This document shows positions 58,775 through 64,000 of a DNA stretch of 64,000 bases, one piece after another (the first letter of the stretch is position 1; each line of letters opens with the position of its first letter). The notes below the pieces were generated by a model. That model ran no database searches and had not been told where the DNA came from. It was given only the letters and a program-made list of their open reading frames with translations. The position numbers and the translations under genes are program-made. The stretch spans positions 6,435 to 70,434 of the forward strand of contig JACKNM010000025.1 in the NCBI GenBank assembly GCA_024234875.1. The letters are read 5' to 3'. The DNA is from Ectothiorhodospiraceae bacterium (GTDB lineage Bacteria; Pseudomonadota; Gammaproteobacteria; HK1).

Positions 58775-60843
58775 GCGAGCGCGCGATACCCGGCGTGCGG
58801 ATCGGCGTCGATGTCGGTGGAACGTTCACCGACGTGGTGTGCGCCATCCCGGGCCAGGGGCACCGGGTGCTCAAGGTGCCGAGCACCCCGGGCGATTCGA
58901 GCCGCGGGGTGATGGACGGGGTGGCGGCGGTGCTCGCCCAGGCCGAGGTCGACGCCGCCCGCATCGAGCGCTTCGCCCACGGCACCACCGTGGCCACCAA
59001 CGCGGTGCTCGAGCGCAAGGGGGCGCGCATCGGGCTGATCACCACCGAGGGCTTCCGCGACGTCCTCGAGATCGGACGCCAGATGCGCTCGCAGATGTAC
59101 AACGTGCGTCTCGACCCGGAGACGCCGGTGTTCCTGGCGCCGGGACGGATGCGCCGCACCGTGCGCGAGCGGATCGGCTCGAAGGGCGAGGTGCTGGTGC
59201 CGCTCGACGAGGCGAGCGTGGTCGAGGCGGTGGACGGGCTGGTCGCGGACGGCGCGCAGTCGATCGCGGTCGCCCTGTTGTTCTCGTTCCTCGACGGCTC
59301 GCACGAGGAGCGGGTGCGTGACATCGTGCGCGAGCGTCACCCCGGTCTCGACGTATCGCTGTCCTGTGAGGTCGATCCGGCGTTTCGCGAGTACGAGCGG
59401 ACCGCGGTCACCGCCTTCGATGCCTACATCAAGCCGGTGGTCGACCGCTACCTCGCGCATCTCGAGAACGGTCTTTCGAGCGCCGGGGTCGAGGCGCCGC
59501 TGCAGGTGATGCAGTCGCGTGGCGGGCTGGCCAACGCGGCGGTGGCCCGGCGCCGGCCGATCCGACTGTTCCTCTCCGGTCCGGCCGCGGGCGTGATCGG
59601 CGCGCAGGCGGTCGGTGCGGTGGCCGGTGTCGAGGATCTCATCAGCGTCGACATCGGCGGCACCAGCTGCGACATCGCGCTGGTCTCGGGCTCGAAGCCG
59701 CTGATCCGGCCTGAGGGCACGATCGACGGCTATCCGGTGCGGGTGCCGATGATCGACGTGAACGCGATCGGCTCGGGCGGTGGCAGCATCGCCTGGATCG
59801 ACGGCGCGGGCGGACTGCGGGTCGGGCCGCACTCGGCCGGCTCCGATCCGGGGCCGGCGTGCTACGGCCGCGGTGGCACCGCGGCGACCGTCACCGACGC
59901 GTCGATCGTCCTCGGCTACCTCGACCCCGCGTACTTCGCCGGTGGGGCGCTCGCGCTCGACCCCGAGCTCGCGCACCGCGCGGTGGAGCGCACCGTCGCC
60001 GACCCGCTCGGCATGTCGGTGCACGCGGCCGCGGCCGGCATCCACCGCGTGCTCGACGCGCAGATGGCGGAGGGGATTCGTCTGGTCTCGATTCGCCAGG
60101 GCTTCGACCCGCGCGGCTTCGCGCTCGTCCCGCTCGGCGGGGCCGGGGCGCTGCACGCGTGCTCGCTCGCCGACGAGCTGGGCATCCGCCGCATCGTGGT
60201 GCCGCGTCGTCCCGGTGTGCTCTCCGCCGGCGGGTTGCTCGCCGCACCGGTGGAGCACGAGATGTCGGCCGCGTTCGCCGAGCGTCTCGACCGCTGCGAC
60301 CTCGCCGCGGTGCGCACGGTGCTCGACGGGCTCGACCGCCAGTGCGAGGCCCTGATGGCGGAGGAGGGCGCGATGGCCCACGAGGATCGGCGGGTCGAGC
60401 ACGCCGCCGACGTCTGCTACGTCGGCCAGGGGTACCACCTCGAGATCCCGCTGGTCCTCGACGATCCGGATCCGTTGCAGCGGTTGTACCGCGACTTCCT
60501 GGCCGCGCACGATCGCGTGTACGGTCACGCCACGGAGGCGCCGGCGCGCTTCGTGAACCTGCGCAGCGTCCACCGCGCCGGTGGCGCCGGAGAGGTCGAG
60601 CTGGCGGAGACCGGCGATTCCGCGGCGCCGCGTGGGTCGCGCACCATCTGGCTGCCGGGCCGCGAGGAGCCGGTGGAGGCGGTGGTGGTTCGCCGTGGCG
60701 CGCTGGCCGCCGGCGAGCGGCTGGTCGGGCCCGCCATCGTCGAGCAGGCGGACACCACGATCCTGGTGCGCCCCGGTTGGGTCGGCGCCGTCTCCGACAA
60801 CGCCCTGCTGGTGCTCGAGCGCACCGCGGAGGAGCAATCATGA
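58771..60843 (+). CDS. hyuA: Hydantoinase/oxoprolinase subunit A, third copy
   Basis: A 690-residue HyuA with RIGVDVGGTFTDVVCAIPG, FAHGTTVATNAVLERKGARI, VDIGGTSCDIALVSG, GSDPGPACYGRGGTAATVTDA and PLGGAGALHACSLADELG. The SCD in the second nucleotide block is a variant of the usual SAD. The C-terminal RLVGPAIVEQADTTILVRPG is standard. The ATG start overlaps the previous stop and its own stop overlaps the next ATG, so it sits in the most tightly packed part of the operon. It pairs with the third HyuB; this pair most resembles generic N-methylhydantoinase/HyuAB proteins of soil bacteria. Confidence 0.9.
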   Translation: MSERAIPGVRIGVDVGGTFTDVVCAIPGQGHRVLKVPSTPGDSSRGVMDGVAAVLAQAEVDAARIERFAHGTTVATNAVLERKGARIGLITTEGFRDVLEIGRQMRSQMYNVRLDPETPVFLAPGRMRRTVRERIGSKGEVLVPLDEASVVEAVDGLVADGAQSIAVALLFSFLDGSHEERVRDIVRERHPGLDVSLSCEVDPAFREYERTAVTAFDAYIKPVVDRYLAHLENGLSSAGVEAPLQVMQSRGGLANAAVARRRPIRLFLSGPAAGVIGAQAVGAVAGVEDLISVDIGGTSCDIALVSGSKPLIRPEGTIDGYPVRVPMIDVNAIGSGGGSIAWIDGAGGLRVGPHSAGSDPGPACYGRGGTAATVTDASIVLGYLDPAYFAGGALALDPELAHRAVERTVADPLGMSVHAAAAGIHRVLDAQMAEGIRLVSIRQGFDPRGFALVPLGGAGALHACSLADELGIRRIVVPRRPGVLSAGGLLAAPVEHEMSAAFAERLDRCDLAAVRTVLDGLDRQCEALMAEEGAMAHEDRRVEHAADVCYVGQGYHLEIPLVLDDPDPLQRLYRDFLAAHDRVYGHATEAPARFVNLRSVHRAGGAGEVELAETGDSAAPRGSRTIWLPGREEPVEAVVVRRGALAAGERLVGPAIVEQADTTILVRPGWVGAVSDNALLVLERTAEEQS

Positions 60844-62483
60844 AGCCACGTTCGAACCGCACCGACCCGATCACGTTGGAGGTCACCCGACACAAGCTGG
60901 AGGGGATCGCCAACGAGATGCAGTCGACACTGCTGCGCAGCTCCTTCTCGCCGATCGTGAAGGAGGGGCTCGACGCCTCTGCCAGCCTGTTCACCCCCGG
61001 AGGCGAGACGCTGGCGCAGGCCACCGCCATCCCGATCCACCTGGCGACGCTGATCCCGGCGGTGGGGCGCATTCGCGAGGTGTTTCCGCCCGAGACGATG
61101 CGCGAGGGCGACATCTACATCCTGAACGACCCCTACCACGGCGGGACGCACTTGCCGGACATCGCGCTGGTGATGCCGGTATTCCACGACGGCGCGCTGG
61201 TCGCGCTCACCGCGACCATGACCCACCACCAGGACGTCGGTGGGATGTCACCCGGCTCGGTGCCGACCAACGCCACCGAGATCTACCAGGAGGGCGTGCG
61301 CATACCGCCGCTCAAGCTCCGCGATCAGGGCAAGATGAACGACACCCTGGTCGAGCTGCTACGGCTCAACGTGCGTATCCCCGAGACCTTCTTCGGCGAT
61401 CTCCATGCGCAGGTCGCGGCCTGCACCATCGGCGCGCGACGTCTCGGCGAGCTCGCCGGACGCCTCGGCGCCGAGGGTCTCGCCGCCGCGAGCGAGGAGC
61501 TGCTGATGCGCTCCGAGACGTTGACCCGCCGGGCCATCGGCACCATCCCCGACGGCACCTATCACTACGTGGACTGGCTCGACAACGACGGCATCGATCT
61601 CGACCAGCCGATCCGAATCGAGGTCGCGGTGACGGTGGCGGGCGACGCCATCCACGTCGACTTCACCGGCTCCAGCAAGCAGGTTCGTGGCCCGTTCAAC
61701 TGCGTGCCGTCGGGCTCGCGCGCGGCCGCCTACTTCACGCTCCACGCGCTCACCGATCCGGGGATCCCGACCAATGGCGGGTGCTTCCGGCCGGTGACCC
61801 TGAACCTGCCGGAGGGCAGCATCGTCAACCCGCGCGAGCCGGCGCCGGTCAACTCGCGTACTGCGACCATCAAGCGCATCGCCGGCTGCATCATCGGCGC
61901 GCTGCGTCAGGCGATCCCGGACCGCGCGCCGGCCGACGCGGCCGGCGAGTTGCTGGTGCTCGCCTTCGGTGGCGAGCGGGTCGACGGCTCGCGCTACGTC
62001 GTCGGCGAGCTGATCGCGGGTGGCAGCGGCGCCTCGGCCGGAAAGGACGGCGTCGACGTCATCGAGACCGATGGCAGCAACTGCATGAACCTGCCGGTCG
62101 AGGCGTTGGAGATGGACGCGCCGATCCGGGTCCACCGCACCGAGTTGCGAGCGGGGTCGGGTGGGGCCGGCGAGTTCCGCGGTGGGCTCGGCATCGTGCG
62201 CGAGTACGAGGTGCTCCACGGCGACGTCGTCTTCACCCATCGCGGCGAGCGCCACGTCCATCCGGCACAGGGCGCACAGGGCGGCGAGGCCGGCGCGCTG
62301 GCGCGCTCGGTGATCCGCCGGGCCAACGGGCGCGAGGAGACCATCGCCTCGAAGCTGGTGACCCGGCTCGGCCCCGGCGACCGCGTGCTGGTCGAGACCG
62401 CCGGGGGTGGTGGCTACGGCGTCCCGGCGCGACGCGCGGCCGAGCGGGTCGAGGCCGACCGGCTCGACGGCAAGGTCGCGTGA
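60840..62483 (+). CDS. hyuB: Hydantoinase/oxoprolinase subunit B, third copy
   Basis: A 547-residue HyuB, the typical length for a stand-alone subunit. DPITLEVTRHKLEGIANEMQ is the canonical N-terminus, and GDIYILNDPYHGGTHLPDIA the conserved loop. TMTHHQDVGGMSPGSVPTNA holds the family histidines, and GGAGEFRGGLGIVREYEV with TAGGGGYGVPARRAAERV end the protein. The ATG start overlaps the HyuA stop by four bases (ATGA). A 13-base gap follows to an M20 peptidase gene, in line with a two-step route: ATP-driven ring opening, then hydrolysis of the N-carbamoyl or amide product. Confidence 0.92.
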   Translation: MKPRSNRTDPITLEVTRHKLEGIANEMQSTLLRSSFSPIVKEGLDASASLFTPGGETLAQATAIPIHLATLIPAVGRIREVFPPETMREGDIYILNDPYHGGTHLPDIALVMPVFHDGALVALTATMTHHQDVGGMSPGSVPTNATEIYQEGVRIPPLKLRDQGKMNDTLVELLRLNVRIPETFFGDLHAQVAACTIGARRLGELAGRLGAEGLAAASEELLMRSETLTRRAIGTIPDGTYHYVDWLDNDGIDLDQPIRIEVAVTVAGDAIHVDFTGSSKQVRGPFNCVPSGSRAAAYFTLHALTDPGIPTNGGCFRPVTLNLPEGSIVNPREPAPVNSRTATIKRIAGCIIGALRQAIPDRAPADAAGELLVLAFGGERVDGSRYVVGELIAGGSGASAGKDGVDVIETDGSNCMNLPVEALEMDAPIRVHRTELRAGSGGAGEFRGGLGIVREYEVLHGDVVFTHRGERHVHPAQGAQGGEAGALARSVIRRANGREETIASKLVTRLGPGDRVLVETAGGGGYGVPARRAAERVEADRLDGKVA

Positions 62484-62496
62484 GGGGGGCGGGGCG

Positions 62497-63879
62497 ATGA
62501 GCAGGGAGGCGACCATCCAGCGTCTGCTGGACGCGTTCGACCGTGGCGACTACATCGACGAGCTCGCGCGACGCGTGTCCTATCGCACCGAGAGTCAGGT
62601 GCCGTCCAGCGCCGGGGAGCTGCACCGTTACCTCGCCGAGGAGATCGGCCCGGAGCTCGAGCGCATGGGGTACGTGGTCGCCATCCACGACAATCCGGTG
62701 CCGGGCGGTGGGCCGTTCCTGATCGGCCGGCGCATCGAGGACCCGGCGCTGCCCACGGTGCTCACCTATGGCCACGGCGACGTGGTTCGTGGACTCGAGG
62801 GGCACTGGGACGAGGGGCGCGACCCGTGGACGTTGGAGATCGTCGGCGAGCGGGTCTACGGCCGCGGCGTGGTCGACAACAAGGGCCAGCACACGGTCAA
62901 CATGCGCGCGCTGCGCGCCGTGATCGAGACCCGCGGACGGCTCGGCTTCAACTCGGTCTTCATGATGGAGACCAGCGAGGAGATCGGGTCGATCGGCATC
63001 CACGAGTTCTGCCGCGCGCACGCCGACGCGCTCGCGGGTGATCTCCTGGTCGCCTCCGACGGGCCGCGGCTCGGCCGGGACAGTCCGACGCTGTGGCTCG
63101 GCACCCGCGGCGCCCTGAATCTCGAGCTCACGGTGGATCTCCGTGCCGGGGGTCATCACTCGGGAAACTGGGGCGGGCTGCTGTCCAACCCCGGAATCAT
63201 CCTCGCCAACGCCATCGCTGCCATCGTCGACCGCCGCGGCCACGTGAAGGCGCGCGAGATCCTGCCCGAGAGCATTCCGAACTCGGTGCGGGCCTCGCTC
63301 GGGGGCGTCGAGGTCGACCCCGGGGAGGGCGGGCCGGAGATCGATCCGAACTGGGGCGAGCCAGGTCTCACGCCGGCGGAGCGAGTGTTCGCGTGGAACA
63401 CCTTCGAGGTGCTCGCCTTCGTCACCGGCAACCCGGACAACCCGGTGAACGCGATCCCGCCGAAGGCGACCGCGCATTGCCAGATCCGCTACACCACGGA
63501 CCGTGACCCGAGCACCTTCGTGCCCGCTCTGCGTCGCTTCCTCGATCAGCAGGGCTTCCCCGAGGTCGAGGTGCGGGCCGCCCCCGGTCGCGCCGCATGG
63601 GGCGCGACCCGCATGGACCCCGAGCTGCCCTGGGTACGCAAGGTGGCAGCATCCATCGAGCGCACACTCGGTCGCCGTCCGGCGGTGATCCCGAGCCTCG
63701 GCGGCTCCCTACCCAATGACGCCTTCGCCGATCTGCTGGGCCTGGTGACGATCTATGTCCCCCACTCCTACCCGGGTTGCTCCCAACACGCGCCCAACGA
63801 GCACGGGCTCCTGCCGCTGTTCCGAGAAGGGCTGGCGATGATGGGCGGGGTGTTCTGGGATCTCGGCGAGGCGGCCTGA
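62497..63879 (+). CDS. M20-family metallopeptidase/amidohydrolase
   Basis: A 460-residue dinuclear zinc hydrolase. The metal ligands are H93 and D95 in TYGHGDVV, D127 in GRGVVDNKGQ (bridging), the E161-E162 pair in METSEEIGS, an aspartate in LVASDGPRL and a histidine near PGCSQHAPNEH. A dimerisation domain lies between, near LELTVDLRAGGHHSGNWG. M20 enzymes cleave dipeptides, N-acyl or N-carbamoyl amino acids. Following the HyuAB genes, N-carbamoyl amino acid or N-carbamoylsarcosine hydrolysis is plausible, but the sequence looks closer to the CNDP dipeptidase-like branch than to HyuC. ATG start preceded by a G-rich ribosome-binding region. No signal peptide. Confidence 0.88.
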   Translation: MSREATIQRLLDAFDRGDYIDELARRVSYRTESQVPSSAGELHRYLAEEIGPELERMGYVVAIHDNPVPGGGPFLIGRRIEDPALPTVLTYGHGDVVRGLEGHWDEGRDPWTLEIVGERVYGRGVVDNKGQHTVNMRALRAVIETRGRLGFNSVFMMETSEEIGSIGIHEFCRAHADALAGDLLVASDGPRLGRDSPTLWLGTRGALNLELTVDLRAGGHHSGNWGGLLSNPGIILANAIAAIVDRRGHVKAREILPESIPNSVRASLGGVEVDPGEGGPEIDPNWGEPGLTPAERVFAWNTFEVLAFVTGNPDNPVNAIPPKATAHCQIRYTTDRDPSTFVPALRRFLDQQGFPEVEVRAAPGRAAWGATRMDPELPWVRKVAASIERTLGRRPAVIPSLGGSLPNDAFADLLGLVTIYVPHSYPGCSQHAPNEHGLLPLFREGLAMMGGVFWDLGEAA

Positions 63880-63929
63880 CCGAAGCCCGCGGCCCGCGCC
63901 TCTAGGCGTAACGGCGTGGGGCCGTGGGG

Positions 63930-63963
63930 CCGTAGCCCGGACGAAGCGCCAGCGCAGTCCGGG
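63930..63963. repeat. Copy of the GTAGCCCGGACGAAGCGC element
   Basis: These 34 bases are identical to 8135-8168, fifty-six kilobases away, and the similarity fades into CCGCGCGA-GCGGCC beyond. The copy lies 50 bases after the M20 peptidase stop, in the intergenic end of the window, where no gene is visible. Confidence 0.75.
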
Positions 63964-64000
63964 ATGCCGCGCGAGACGCGGCCAGTGTCGGCGCGACGTC

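Overview
The window is 64 kb of very GC-rich DNA, with many GTG starts and many 1- to 8-base gene overlaps (GTGA, ATGA, TGATG). Gene content suggests an aerobic or microaerobic, free-living Pseudomonadota-like heterotroph, or a related uncultured high-GC lineage. It carries Fe(II)/2-oxoglutarate dioxygenases, flavoprotein oxidases, an AraC-type regulator of the GlxA/GbdR group and several ABC importers. No rRNA, tRNA, CRISPR, IS element or prophage was seen, so placement below phylum level is not supported.

Region 1 (1-15.9 kb) is mixed. It holds the end of an asparagine synthetase, an exported beta-sandwich-like protein coupled to an EutB-like PLP dehydratase, and a quinone oxidoreductase. 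These are followed by an ABC importer with a fused double permease, a ~100-bp repeat block, a Ycf46-like AAA+ ATPase, two TauD-family dioxygenases flanking a sulfotransferase, a metallophosphoesterase with an unexplained C-terminal half, and a ComA (phosphosulfolactate synthase) family protein. The ComA gene lies at the end of a NitT/TauT-type ABC operon (15.0-19.6 kb) with two permeases of equal length and a good sigma70-like promoter.

Region 2 (19.8-29.7 kb) is a one-carbon block. folD-folC and a degenerate M19 dipeptidase run leftward. Divergently, a seven-gene overlapping operon encodes a corrinoid protein, DUF1638, a 'virulence factor' domain protein, an MTHFR C-terminal-domain protein, MTHFR, a pterin-binding methyltransferase and a RACo-type corrinoid reactivator. 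With the MttB-superfamily methyltransferase at 33.4-35.0 kb and FolD, this can move methyl groups from a quaternary amine through a corrinoid to tetrahydrofolate and on to oxidation.

Region 3 (29.8-42.8 kb) adds a glycolate/D-lactate-type oxidase, the GlxA/GbdR-like regulator, DUF1330, a rhodanese, the MttB-like enzyme, an exported beta-helix lyase, a dimethylglycine/sarcosine dehydrogenase-GcvT fusion, a BHMT-like methyltransferase, a PPOX flavoprotein, a polysaccharide-deacetylase-fold hydrolase and an alpha/beta hydrolase. Together they suggest glycine betaine (or a related N-methyl compound) catabolism.

Region 4 (42.9-63.9 kb) has a complete peptide/nickel-type ABC importer plus an SDR, diverging from a nine-kilobase-plus operon with three consecutive hydantoinase/oxoprolinase HyuA-HyuB pairs, an SDR and an M20 peptidase. 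It probably imports and opens cyclic amides. Between the importer's binding-protein gene and its first permease lies an unusual array of five back-to-back hairpins next to 51-bp tandem repeats. The main candidates for something new are the aerobic corrinoid operon with its uncharacterised subunits, the triple HyuAB array and the hairpin array.
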